A program made the position numbers and the translations under genes. Source: Sorghum bicolor (taxonomy: Eukaryota; Streptophyta; Magnoliopsida; Poales; Poaceae). Taken from it: a stretch of 64,000 nt of DNA. The stretch covers positions 14,888,293-14,952,292 of the forward strand of contig NC_012871.2 in assembly GCF_000003195.3 (NCBI RefSeq), read 5' to 3'. Shown here one piece after another: positions 20,931 through 32,071 of the stretch; position 1 is the stretch's first letter, and each line of letters opens with the position of its first letter. Below the pieces are notes generated by a model that saw only the letters and a program-made list of their open reading frames with translations, made no database searches and was not told where the DNA came from.

Positions 20931-21782
20931 AGAGCTTATTTAGTTGGAGCTAAAATAATTGTTTACACTGATCATGCTGCACTAAAATATTTGCTCACTA
21001 AAAAAGATGCTAAACCTCGCCTGATTAGATGGATCTTATTACTCCAAGAATTTGACTTAGAAATAAAAGATAAAAAAGGAGTAGAAAATTATGTTGCTGA
21101 TCACTTGTCTAGAATGTATTTTAAGAGTCCACAGGAAACCCCCATCAATGATTCACTCCGGGATGACATGCTCTACGGGATTAACAGGTCTGACCCCTGG
21201 TATGCAGATATTGTTAATTTTATGGTTTCAGGGTATGTACCACCAGGAGCAAACAAGAAGAAGCTTATTCAAGAAAGTCGTTCACATATATGGGATGAGA
21301 CATACCTCTTCCGAGTATGCTCTGATGGCTTACTTAGGAGATGTGTGACCCCTGAGGAAGGATGGAAGATCATCGACAGATGTCATTCATCACCATATGG
21401 AGGTCACTATGGAGCATTCCGTACACATTCAAAGATCTGGCAGTGTGGATTCTACTGGCCTACAATGTATGAAGACACGAGGCAATATATCAGAAGATGT
21501 GGGCCATGTCAAAGACACGGAAACATAAATACAAGGGATGCAATGCCACTCACCAACAACCTTCAGATTGAGCTCTTTGATGTCTGGGGAATAGACTACA
21601 TGGGTCCATTTCCTCCATCAAAGAAGTGCGAGTACATCTTGGTGGCGGTTGACTATGTCTCCAAGTGGGTAGAGGCATTACCTTGCAAGCATGCCGACAA
21701 CGTCAGTTCAAAGAGGATGTTTGAAGAAATTATATTTCCAAGATTTGGAGTCCCCAGAGTAGTGATAAGTGATGGAGGAGCA
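20931..21782 (+). pseudogene. RNase H and integrase fragment of element A
   Basis: It begins within RNase H ([11 protein letters not shown]) and continues into the integrase: a zinc-binding HHCC region ([13 protein letters not shown] ... CGPCQRHG) and a catalytic core with the first Asp ([10 protein letters not shown]) and the second Asp (VVISDGG). It is cut at that point by the LTR of element B, so the third acidic residue and the C-terminal domain are gone. The frame is open throughout. It keeps a Gln codon (near 21563) and a Leu codon (near 21040) where element E has stops. Confidence 0.8.
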
Positions 21783-23015
21783 TGTTGATATTTGGTAACG
21801 CAATTAGAAAATGATCCGCAAGCGCACGGATATCGGTGAGCATTTCACCCAGGAGGTTTTCCAGAGTATCGTATTTATATTTTTACCACTCGGAGAAAGG
21901 GTGCATCTGACTAACCAAATCTATTGCTACTACCCCTTTAGGCTACAAAGAATGTTTCTCGATGTGAGTGATGTATAGAGAAGACTGCAACCGTAGTCTC
22001 GTTCTAACCTTGGTAAGGATGATCTACTGTTCTATTGGGGAGGCTCACGGAATCTAGACAACACAAAGGATGTTCGAACCGCACCTATAAACCTACCCGT
22101 CCTGCTAACGAGATGTGATCTGCAAAGGTAACTCGAAAATGTCACGTTCCTCGCTACTACCACGGTCCAGCTAGTCAGGGGATATCTATGAGTACCCTAG
22201 CCTAAACACCACGTTTACGCTAGCAAGTGATTACTCTAATACTCAACCGGAAGAGGATTAAAGTAAACTCATAAACCAAAGAACAATAAAACAAGAACTT
22301 ACTAGTATTAGAAGTCGAATTACTGAAGAATCTTAGAAGCAAGCCTCGGGTTAGGAGACTTGATCCCGTAGGTACAACTCGGAGTAAACACCGACAGGCC
22401 GGCCTTCCTCCGATCCACACCTCCACTCTATCTCTCTCAATCTAGTAGAAACTAGAAGATCTATTTCTACTTTACATTGGTTGCTAAGCCTAAAAAGAAA
22501 TATTATTTAGAGAAGAGGTTTTCCTTCGAGGGCACCCCTCAATCTCTATGATAATTTCTTGTCTCCTCCAGGGGCTAGAGGGGGTCTCCTTATATAGTCC
22601 TCCCCTTCTATGCGTTTTTGGGTCGATAGGCGAGGTGGCACTATGTTATTCTGGATCCAATAGGTCGGTGGAACGTCGTGTGCGAAGAGAGTCCAGAACG
22701 GAGTCCAGAGGGGGGCGGGCGCCCAGGTCCTCAGGGCGGGCGCCCTGGGCCTGGCCCCTTTCGGCCTCCGCTTCCTTCCCGTGGCTTCTGGAGTCTTCTA
22801 GATGGTAGAGAATTGCGCGGTGCGTTGATATCTCTATGTAATCCTGACATGTGGGCCTTTCTTCCTTATTTCCTGATAACCCCCTGCAGAAATAGACAAA
22901 CACCAAAACTCGTGGAATTCTGTCAGATAAAACCCTAAGTCTAGATGTTGATTTCATTTGGATCCTTTTCTTTGTTTATTTGATAATTAAATTTGATACT
23001 TAAGGACCGTTAACA
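21783..23015 (-). repeat. 3' LTR of element B
   Basis: A 1233-bp LTR, on the plus strand TGTTGATATTTGG...GACCGTTAACA. Its R/U5-side half matches the LTRs of G closely, but its distal U3 (about 22630-22720) is of the A/E type, so the two halves have different closest relatives. It contains the GGGCGGGCGCCC box (about 22724-22750). Confidence 0.8.
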
Positions 23016-24405
23016 AACTCCCCCGAGCTTACCTCTTGCTCGTCCCTGAGCAAGGATGAACTCAAGAGTTTCTGCAGTGGTTTCATTTCTTAGAAGTACA
23101 CACGCATTTAAGCAAGATCTCATCTCTGAGTTAGAATAAACTGTTAAGACTTAAAACTTACTCATTTTACCTTTCACCATGGGGCTTGTAACGTCACTTG
23201 TGTCTTGAGCAGTTAAAAGATAGAACGGTCAAGTCAAGCACCATGTATCTTGTTCTTTGATCAACTATAGCTCTGGAGTTTTTGCAGATTTTCAAATAAA
23301 ACTCAGAGATTCTTTATATGACTCTCTCAGATCTCTCTTTTGTGGTATTTCTGGATCCTTACCAAGGCAGTAATGGTATATGCCTTCTCTCAAAGTATGT
23401 GGTATTTTTGGTATAATGCATAGTGATATTACCTTCTCTCTCACCCTACTCTAATAAGGTTTGATATCTGGAGCTCATAGGTGGGAGACAGATAATACAT
23501 ACTTACAAGACATTTATTGCATAGTCAAACTATGGATCCAGAGAAACAAGTCAATAAGTCAAATCAAGATGTGCATGTGTGGCGAGTGAATGGTGTATGG
23601 TGATGATGGAGATAACAATGGTGAAAGTCTAATTCTACTTTTGCTCTTTTAAGGGGATACATACCTTTCTTGCACTTAGAAGCTTTTTGGGGAGAATGAG
23701 ATGCTCTATATTTTCTTTTTCTTACCTCTCAGGTGGGTATCTTGTACCCCTAATTCTACTGTCGGACACTTGTCTATTTTTACCTTTCGTCTCACTTTTT
23801 CTTTTCTTCGAGGTTCCGGGCACTTGCCCCTTTTTATTTCCTCGTATTTTTTTTCTTTTCTTTCTTTTTTCTTTTTTTAGAGCACTCATCTCCTGAGATA
23901 ATGTAGCAAGTGGTAGTAACCAAAATAACTGGAGCATTTATTTCACAGGGAATAACAGGGATAGGACAATGTTTTTGGCTATTCTCTCCCGGACAATGTT
24001 TTTGGCTATTCTCTCCCGGATTTTGGGTGAATGTGGAGATGGAAATGAGTGGATATATGTGGATGGTACTTCCGGAGTAGAAGTAGCATGTATGAGTGAA
24101 CGTGCAAGTGAATCTTGATTTTAACCACATGACAAGCTCCTAAGGGTCTACACACCTTGACCACACTCAATGCTCATAAGCAGTAAAAAGTAAATATGTG
24201 GCTCAAAGTCTAGCAAGCATGTATATATGGCTGTGGTAGGATTTTAAACTCTCATCATACAGGAACTCATCATGTGTTATTATAAAGATTTTTTTCAAAG
24301 ATAAAATTCTCCAGAATTCTAGCATCTCTAGGAACAGATAAACAGCAGCTCAACCTTCCCATATCATATCCGTTAACGACTTAGACTTTAGATCAAGTAC
24401 TCTTC
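23016..24405 (-). other. Polypurine tract and non-coding 3' region of element B
   Basis: Directly beside the LTR is AACTCCCCCGAGCTT, on the minus strand a polypurine tract. The remainder is non-coding and matches 32072-33430 of element G. Conserved within it are the small hairpins at 23735-23829. The small ORFs here are not conserved. Confidence 0.7.
23735..23829 (-). other. Conserved array of small hairpins in element B
   Basis: Three near-perfect dyads on the plus strand: GGGTATCTTGTACCC (23735), GGACACTTGTCT (23764, one end pair changed) and GGGCACTTGCCC (23818), separated by T-rich and pyrimidine-rich spacers. The same array is in G (32795-32889) and, enlarged, in H (36319-36476). Function unknown. 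Confidence 0.7.
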
Positions 24406-24999
24406 CATCATCACCATACACCTTTCATTCACCACACATGCACATCTTGATTTGACTTATTGATTTGTTTCTTTGGATCCATGGTTTGACTACGCAATAC
24501 AAGTATGTATATTTTATCTCCCACCTATGAGCTCCAGATATTAAAGCCTTATTAGAGTAGGGTGAGAGAGAAGACAATGTCACTATGCTTTATACCACAA
24601 ATACCACATATATTGAGAGAAGGCATATACCATCACTGCATTGGTAAGGATCCAGAAATACCACAAAAGAGAGATCTAAGAGAATCATACAAGGAATCTC
24701 TGAGTTTTATTTGAAAATCTGCAAAAACTCTAGAGCTATAGCTGATCAAGAATAAGAGACATGGCACTTGACTAGACTGTTCTATCTTTTAACTACTCAA
24801 GACAGAAGTGACGGTTACAAGTCCCATGGTGAAGGTAAAGTAAGTAAGTTTTAAGTCTTAACAGTTTACTCTAACAGAGAGATAAGATCTTATTTAAAAG
24901 CATGTGTACCGTCAATTTTTAAAGTATTGCAACAACTTCTGATCTATCACTGAGTCTATCCTTGCTCAGGGACGAGCAAGTGGTAAGCTTGGGGGAGTT

Positions 25000-26578
25000 T
25001 GTTGATGGTCCTTAAGTATCAAATTTAATTATCAAATAAATAAAGAAAAGGATCCAAATGATATCAACATATAGACTTAGGGTTTTATCTGACATAATTC
25101 CATGAGTTTTGGTGTTTGTCTATTTCTGCAGGGGGTTATCAGGAAATACGGAAGAAAGGCCCACACGTCGGGATTACATAGAGATATTAACGTGCCGCGC
25201 AATTATCTTACATCTAGAAGACTCTAGAAGCCACGAGACCGAAGCGGAGGCGAAACGGGGCCAGAGGCAGGGCGCCCGCCTTCCTGCCCTGGGCGCCCGC
25301 CCCCTCTGAGAGTCCAATCAGGACTCTGCTTCGTGGGAGATCTCCACCGACCTAAAGGATCAAGGATAACCGTTCAATCTAAGTCGGTTTGATCCAACGG
25401 CCCATATTCACTTGAAGGGACTATAAAACCAGACCCCCTGGCCCCTGGAGGAGAGAGTCTCTCAACCCTAATTCATTGTTCTTCAAGGGAGAAGAAGCCT
25501 CTGATCAAGATTAGAGCCACCACATCAATTAGACATCTAGATTAGCATAGCTACAAAGGATTAGAACTAGAAGGAGTCAATCTTCGATTGGTTTCCGGAT
25601 CTGTCAAGAGGATTCTTGGTAATTCTCTAATTGTGCTTCTAATTGCTTTCTAATTATCTTTGTTCTTCAATATTATGAATATGACTTTGTTCTACTTCAA
25701 TATATTGCTTATGACTTTGCTCTACTTGCTTATATTCAAGATTATACTGTTCTTAGTTTATCATAGTTATGTACTTGGCTTAGTTAGATTGGATCTATAT
25801 ACATGCTTAGGATCGTATAGCGTTTATCCATCGGATCCATGGGTAAATGATAGATATTGTGTAGGCGTGGTGCTTATACCGTATTTATCTGCGATTGTAC
25901 CCAATATGCCAAATCGTGGGGTAGTTCGTGATAGTGACAGCTTCATTGATTCTTATATAGTCCCCCTCTTGTGTATTGGGCTGGCAGAGCAATATTATTA
26001 CAGGGGAGTGATTGCTATGTTTCTCATTTACCTTGCTAATATCACTATGCATGGGCGTAGTCTTGTCTCGCAATGATTGCTAAGTATGCTTGCACTAATT
26101 ATGATAATGCTAGATTATATAGTTGAGAATAACTTAGGAAATATTCTTGTAGTTCGTTCTAATTCCATGCTAATGACTTTCTAGAGTATCTAATTGAGGT
26201 GCTTATCATATTTATTATGTGGCTAGATCAGACTAATTATCTTTGTCACTATTATTATTCATATATCTTTTATGTGACACTTATCCCTGTATGAAGAGTT
26301 AGATAAATGTTCTCAATTATACATGCAATGATAGATACTCAATCTCATATTCTATTCTGTAATCAATATTGATGATTGTTAATCCCTTCCCAGTGGTAGA
26401 AATATAAATAACGATACCTGGAATACTTCCCGGTTAAAATGCTACATCGGTATTAATCTGTGCGCTTGCAGATCCCATTCATTATTTATTTAGAAGAGCA
26501 ATTGCATATTTCAATACCGCGTCTCTTATATCATGCTGGGGATGACAACTTGACTTAAGTGGTGTGAGAGATAGGTTT
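25000..26578 (+). repeat. LTR of element C
   Basis: About 1.58 kb starting TGTTGATGGTCCTTAAG. The first ~450 bp match the other Athila-type LTRs (TATA-like ACTATAAAACCAG near 25419). The downstream half matches only the H LTR, and weakly. The end is not a clear CA (GATAGGTTTGG), placed by alignment with H. Confidence 0.6.
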
Positions 26579-26585
26579 GGCATTT

Positions 26586-26602
26586 TTGGCACCGTTACTA
26601 GA
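26586..26602 (+). other. Degenerate tRNA-Asp primer binding site after LTR C
   Basis: TGGCACCGTTACTAGAT, several mismatches from the tRNA-Asp site TGGCGCCGTTGCCGGGGA. It indicates an old element. Confidence 0.45.
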
Positions 26603-26649
26603 TTTAGAGAACTTAGTCTACTTTTGGTAATGATGTTAAGAATACCCAA

Positions 26650-29600
26650 CAGCTGCCTGCATGGCGCTTGGGCTCTCGGGCCTCAGCGGTCAGGGCCTCG
26701 AGCTTCGAAACGAGCTCGGTGGAACTCTCGAGCGCCTCTCCATACTCGACGTATTCGACGTCGCACTCGTACGCGTGCTCATATGAGGAGCTGACGGTGA
26801 TGACGCCCTTTGGCCCTGGCATCTTCAGCTTCAGGTACGTGTAGTTAGTAATTGCCATGAACTTGGCGTAGCCTGGGCGTCCGATGATGGCGTGGTACTT
26901 GCCTCGGAACCCCACCACCTCAAAGGTGAGGGTCTCCTTTCTGAAATTGGCTGCCGTGCCGAAGCAGACCGGTAGGTCGATTCGACCTACCGGTAACGCC
27001 TTCTTCCCTGGTACGACGCCGTGGAATCCACCGGCGCTCGGCTGGAGCTGCGTCCTGTTGATGCCGAGGAGGTAGAGGGTCTCGAGGTAGATGATGTTGA
27101 GGCTGCTGCCGCCGTCCATCAATACCTTGGAGAGCCAGGCGTTGACGATGATGGGGTCGACGACGAGTGGGTAGACACCAGGGGCGACTACCCTGTCGGG
27201 GTGGCCGTCTGGATCGAAGGTGATGGGGGTGCTCGACCAGTTGAGGTACTGGGGCACCGCCATCCTTGCCGCAAAAACCTCACGGCGTTCTCTCTTGCGT
27301 TGCCATGCGGTCAACTACGTCGAGGGTCCGCCATAGATCATGTAGCAGTCATGGACGGCAGGGAAGCCGTCGTCGTCTTTGTCGTCCCTTTTGTCGCCAC
27401 CCTTCTCTTTCTTTTGGTCGTCGCGGGCGTCCTTCTTGAACCCCAGGCCGTCGAAATGCTTTTTCAGCATTCGACAGTCCTCGAGCTTGTGGTTGGCCCC
27501 TCCCTTATGATAAGGGCACGGCTCCTTTAGCATCTTATCAAAGATGCCCGCCTCTGGAGGGCCTCGAGGCCTTTTGCGCTCCATGGCGGCGACGAGATCG
27601 TCGTCGAGGTCTTCCCGCTGGAACGGCCGTATTTTCTTCTTTTTCTTGTTCTTCTTGGGTCCTCGACTGGGACCCTCATCGTCATCGATGGGCAGCTTGC
27701 CCTTCCTTCCTTCATTGCTGAAGAAAGCGCCGACTGCTTCTTCACCTACAGCGTAGTTGGCCACCACGTCCATCAGCTCGTCGACGGTTTGAGGGCGATT
27801 CCAGCCCAACTCCCGCACTAAGTCTCGACTGGTGGTACCAGAGACAAAGGCCAAGATGACGTCGTGGTCGGGGATGTGCGGCAGCTCAGTGCGTTGCTTC
27901 GAGAAGCATCGAGCGTACTCTCGAAGAGTTTCTCCTGGCTTCTGCTTGCACTTGCTGAGGTCCCATGAGTTGTTGGGTCGTATGTAGGTTCCTTTGAAGT
28001 TGCCCTCAAATACCCTGACCAAATCAACCCAATCGTGGATCTGATCGGCTGGAAGCTCCTCGAGCCACCTGCGGGCGGTGTCGGAGAGGAAGAGCGGCAG
28101 CTGTCTGATGATGGCTCGATCATCTCTTCGAGCGCCTCCCAGCTGACATGCCAGCCTGAAATCTGCTAACCACAGCTCTGGTTTGGTTTCACCGTTGTAC
28201 TTTGCGATGCTGGTCGGGGGTCGAAACGGACTGGGCAACGGCGTGCCGCGGATTGCCCTGCTGAATACCCGTGGGCCTGGCGGCTCTGGGGCCATCCGGT
28301 CCTCATCGCTGTCGTACCTTCCGCCGCGGTGAGCGCTGTAACCGCGCTCTTCCGCGTCCCCGTGCCGACGGCGACAATTCTCCTCGATGTCGTGTCGTAC
28401 GTCGTGTCGACGTTGGTTGTCGACGGGGAGGACGAGCGTGGTCTTTTTCCCTCGAGGGCGTGGCTGTTGATGGACTGATACCTCCTTTTTGTTTTGGGCT
28501 GGCTCATCGCGCTTTTCAGTGGCCGCTCCTCGACGTCGAGAAGCTGAGCTTTCGGCTTGCTGAACTGCCGCCACCTAGAGCAGAGTCTGCACCTCGTCTC
28601 GGATGCGCCGCGCTTGGGAGTTCGACGGCTCTGGCATGTTCCGCAGCAGCATTGTTGCCGCCACAACGTTCTGGCCTGCTCGAGGGAAACAGCTGACGGG
28701 CTGCTCAGGCTCTGCGTCTCCGACAATTTGTCGGTGCACCTCTCGAGCCCTTCTGTGAACACTTCCGCTAGGTGGGTAAGGCAAGTCCTGCTCAAGGATC
28801 TGTTCGAGTAGAACAAGGCACTCGCGATCCTCGTCAAGCTTGGTCTTGAGCTCTCGCAGCTGCGCAAGTAGCGCGGCTCTGTCTTCTTGCGGTGGTGGGT
28901 CGACCTGTCCTTCGTTCCCAGGCGTCCTGGGGTCTTCCCTTGCTGCAGGGGCTCAACCGCCGGCGGCAGCATCCTGCGTCTCGTCGGTAGTTTCTACCGC
29001 CCCGTCGATATGATAGCACTCCCTGGTAGGGTCGTAGCTATCGGTCTCGGAGTCGGAGTCCGGCTCGGCGGCGTAGAAACATCCACGTCCCTCCTCCAGC
29101 AGCCGCTGCCTGAGCGAGGTGATCATGTATTGCCCAGGGCCTAGGCGACGGAGGCCTTGTACTTGGGAGAAATCCGGTAGCTCGGACGTTGGTTGCTGCG
29201 CTCTAGGGTCGCGTGGGAGGACCATTGGTCTCTCCACGTACGTCTGGGCGTTTGGGCATATCGCCCTGGCGAGCGATGCCGCGGCATTATCCAAACCGAA
29301 CGGCAGTGCTCCTCTTGGGGCGAACAGCCCGTGTGGAAGTAGCCTGGTGGTGGGGGAGAGCGCGCGGGGCGCGTCACCTCCTGTCGTCGTGCGATCCTCG
29401 TGGCGTTGAGCCGTCACGTCCATGGATTCGGCGCGCGGGGCTGCCGGCTCCTGTGTCGTCTCCCGCCTGGCACGAACTGTCGGTCGTAGCAGGGCGGATA
29501 GGCGATGGTGGCGCTGTCCACGCCTCTTCTTGGGCGGAGAGGCGTGGTGGCGAGGGCGCCTCGGGGCCTTCAACCGTGGTGGCGCAATGCGTGCTCCTCC

Positions 29601-29714
29601 CGGTCCTTTGATCGAGAGCAAGATCATGTCATAGCCGGAGCCAGTAGACATGAACTCGAGACTCCCAAACCAAATCACCGTGGAGCATGGAATCGGTGAA
29701 GAAAGGGTGGCCAT
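26650..29714 (-). pseudogene. Gag-protease gene of element F with in-frame stops
   Basis: The ATG at 29714 opens a reading frame that stays in one phase to about 26650, interrupted only by three stops: TGA at 28953-28955, TAG at 28575-28577 and TAG at 27315-27317. Gag (27318-28574) has the Tat-lineage signature around ARRWLEELPADQIHDWVDL and LREYARCFSKQRTELPHIPD. The protease follows (26650-27314), with active site VLMDGGSSLNI (Asp-Gly-Gly-Ser, usual in this lineage) and the later IIGRPGYAKF. The missing 3' part would have held reverse transcriptase and integrase. The light damage, all single stops without shifts, suggests a moderate age. Confidence 0.8.
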
Positions 29715-29752
29715 CTGGACAAGAATGGGAAATCGATGAAAAACACGCAGGA

Positions 29753-29770
29753 CCCCTACCTGGCGCGCCA
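29753..29770 (-). other. Primer binding site of element F
   Basis: On the minus strand TGGCGCGCCAGGTAGGGG, 2 bp inside the LTR. It is the primer site typical of Tat-type grass Gypsy elements. Confidence 0.8.
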
Positions 29771-29772
29771 AC

Positions 29773-30694
29773 TGTCGGTGTTTTCCCCACAGGGGGTCAC
29801 ACCAACAGGTAAATTTGTAAGCGTGCTTCCCTTTTCCAGATGGTGATGCAAAAAGACACAAGAATTTATCGTAGTTCAGGCAAGAGAAGGCCCTACGTCC
29901 AGCGGGGGGGAGTGTTTGTATTATTTTGCACCTAAGTGCTTGTACAGGGGTGAATACAAGCGTGGTATGGAGTGAGGTGGAGTATGGAAGCTCTACTACG
30001 TATGAGTGTAGTGTTGCGCGGTTGATGTCCTCTGTTCGCTCCCGGGCTCCCCCTTTTATAGTTCCAGGGAGAAGCCTAGGGTACAAGTATAGGCGTCAGA
30101 GTAGGGGTCGATAGAGGTGTGGCGCGCAGACCTACTCGAGGCCTCCGTACTGGCGTGGTCTCGAGCCGTCCCATCCTGGTAGCTTGATGATGATTACGCG
30201 TGCCCCTGTATCCCGCTCTGCGTGCCGTCTTATATTGGTTTATCTAACACACGCCTGTACGTCATGGCGGCTGATACGTCGGAATAGCTGCAGAGTTGTC
30301 AGTCGACGCCCAACCCTTCCCCATGAAGGGAACATGTCTAGTCGAGGGTCGGACGCCGTGTAGCACCTTGTTGTCCAAAGCGTTGACCTTGGATGTCTCG
30401 AGGGGGTCCTGATTAGACGTTCCATCCCTGCTTCCCGCGTCCTGACACGCTCTGGGTTGTTTGGTGGGGAAGGCTGCAAAAAGAATGACGGAACGGGTGC
30501 CTGTTCCCCATCACGCTTCCCAGGACGGGCGTGTTAGGTGGGAACGCGACAAGCGTATTAAATGCCCTGGTTCTCATGCGCGCGTCAGGCGGCGGGCGGC
30601 GTCCTTGCGCTCGACGTTTCCTGGTTCGCTCGAGCCCGTTTCCGTATTCGACGGTAGCTGGTGCTCGAAACCTGATCGATTCGCTCGACGCCTT
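29773..30694 (-). repeat. 5' LTR of element F, first part
   Basis: Starts TGTCGGTGTTTTCCCC on the plus strand. It continues after element G at 48339, giving an LTR of about 1.06 kb once the duplicated GCCTT is counted once. Confidence 0.8.
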
Positions 30695-32071
30695 TGTTGA
30701 TATTTGGTAACGCAATTAGAAAATGATCCGCAAGCGCACGGATATCGGTGAGCATTTCACCCGGGAGGTTATCTAGAGTTATCGTATTTATATTTTTACC
30801 ACTAGGAGAAAGGGTGCATCTGACTAACCAAATCTATTGCTACTACCCCTTTAGGCTACAAAGAATGTTTCTCGATGTGATTGATATATAGAGAAGACTG
30901 CAACCGTAGTCTCGTTCTAACCTTGGTAAGGATGATCTATTATTCTATTGGGGAGGCTCACTGAATCTAGAAAACACAAAGGATGTTCGACCCGCACCTA
31001 TAAACCTACCCGTCCTGCTAACAAGATATGGGATACAAAGGTAACTCGGAAATGTCACGTTTCTCGCTACTATCACGGTCCAGCTAGTCAGGGGATATCT
31101 ATGAGTACCCTAGCCTAAACACCATGTTTACGCTAGCAAGTGATTACTCTAATACTCAACCGGAAGAGGATTAAAGTAAACTCATAAACCAAAGAACAAT
31201 AAAACAAGAACTTACTAGTAATTAGAAGTCGAATTACTGAAGAATCTTAGAAGCAAGCCTCGGGTTAGGAGACTTGATCCCGCAGGTACAACTCGGAGTA
31301 GACACCGACAGGCCGGCCTTCCTCCGATCTACACCTCCACTCTATCTCTCTCAATCTAGTAGAAACTAGAAGATCTATTTCTACTTACATTGGTTGCTAA
31401 GCCTAAAAAGAAATATTATTTAGAGAAGAGGTTTTCCTTCGAGGGCACCCCTCAATCTCTATGATAATTTCTTGTCTCCTCCAGGGGCCAGGGGCCTTGC
31501 TTATATAGTCCTCTTCCTTTGTGCGTTTTTGGTTCAGCAAGCGATGTGGTACTAAACTTTCCACCATATCTCATTAAAATGCACATAGGCCTTAATGGAC
31601 CAAAATCTGATTTGGGCCCAATTAATCCCGCAGCTCTTTTATGTGGAGTTCTTCTTTTATTAATATCTCTTGATTCCGAACTCCAAATATAGCAAATAAT
31701 ATATGCATTTCGATCAGCTCGACGAGATCTTTGCAATGGTGTACTCCATTCTGTGATTGGTTGAAACACCTGGGCGGGCGCCCAAGGGGGGAGGGCGGGC
31801 GCCCTGCCCCCGGGCCCGTTCGGCTTCCGTTCGTTCCTGTGGCTTCTGGACTCTTCTAGATGATAAAAAATTATGCGGCACGTTAATATCTGTATGTAAA
31901 CCCGACGTGTGGGCCTCTTCTATATTTCCTGATAACCCCCTGCAGAAATAGACAAACACCAAAATTCGTGGAATTCTGTCATATAAAACCCTAAGTCTAG
32001 ATATTGATTTCAGTTGGATCCTTTTCTTTGTTTATTTGATAATTAAATTTGATACTTAAGGACCGTCAACA
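30695..32071 (-). repeat. 3' LTR of element G
   Basis: 1377 bp, TGTTGATATTTGGTAACGC...GACCGTCAACA on the plus strand. Relative to the B LTR, the distal U3 (about 31545-31755) is replaced by unrelated sequence containing GGGCCCAATTAATCCCGC. The GGGCGGGCGCCC box is at about 31774. Confidence 0.9.

Larger units (their letters stand above)
18337..21782 (+). mobile_element. Athila-type Gypsy element A (5' part, internally deleted)
   Basis: 5' LTR, tRNA-Asp primer site, a gag/protease-like ORF, then a jump straight into RNase H and integrase. Compared with element E the jump removes about 1.58 kb (E positions 51041-52618), including all of the reverse transcriptase, with about 10 bp of filler at the join. 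The element ends in integrase at 21782, where element B begins. The left flank is GCCTC; no matching right flank remains. Confidence 0.8.
21783..24405 (-). mobile_element. Athila-type Gypsy element B (3' LTR and 3' internal region only)
   Basis: A minus-oriented 3' LTR followed by the non-coding internal region that precedes it in elements of the G type. The sequence stops matching at about 24405, where plus-oriented element C begins. B therefore lacks gag, pol and its 5' LTR. It sits in the integrase of element A (left flank GAGCA). Confidence 0.7.
24406..26645 (+). mobile_element. Gypsy element C (3' internal end, one LTR, primer-site remnant)
   Basis: Plus orientation. 24406-24999 is the non-coding region that precedes a 3' LTR (ending AAGCTTGGGGGAGTT), inverted relative to B. 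An LTR follows, then a degenerate primer site and about 60 bp of leader, cut by element F. One LTR with internal sequence on both sides points to LTR-LTR recombination between tandem copies, or to chance joining of fragments. Confidence 0.6.

Noticed and set aside
28271..29634. Plus-strand ORFs over the GC-rich F element, some over 130 codons
   Set aside because: They are antisense to the F gag-protease frame, which has clear family motifs on the minus strand.
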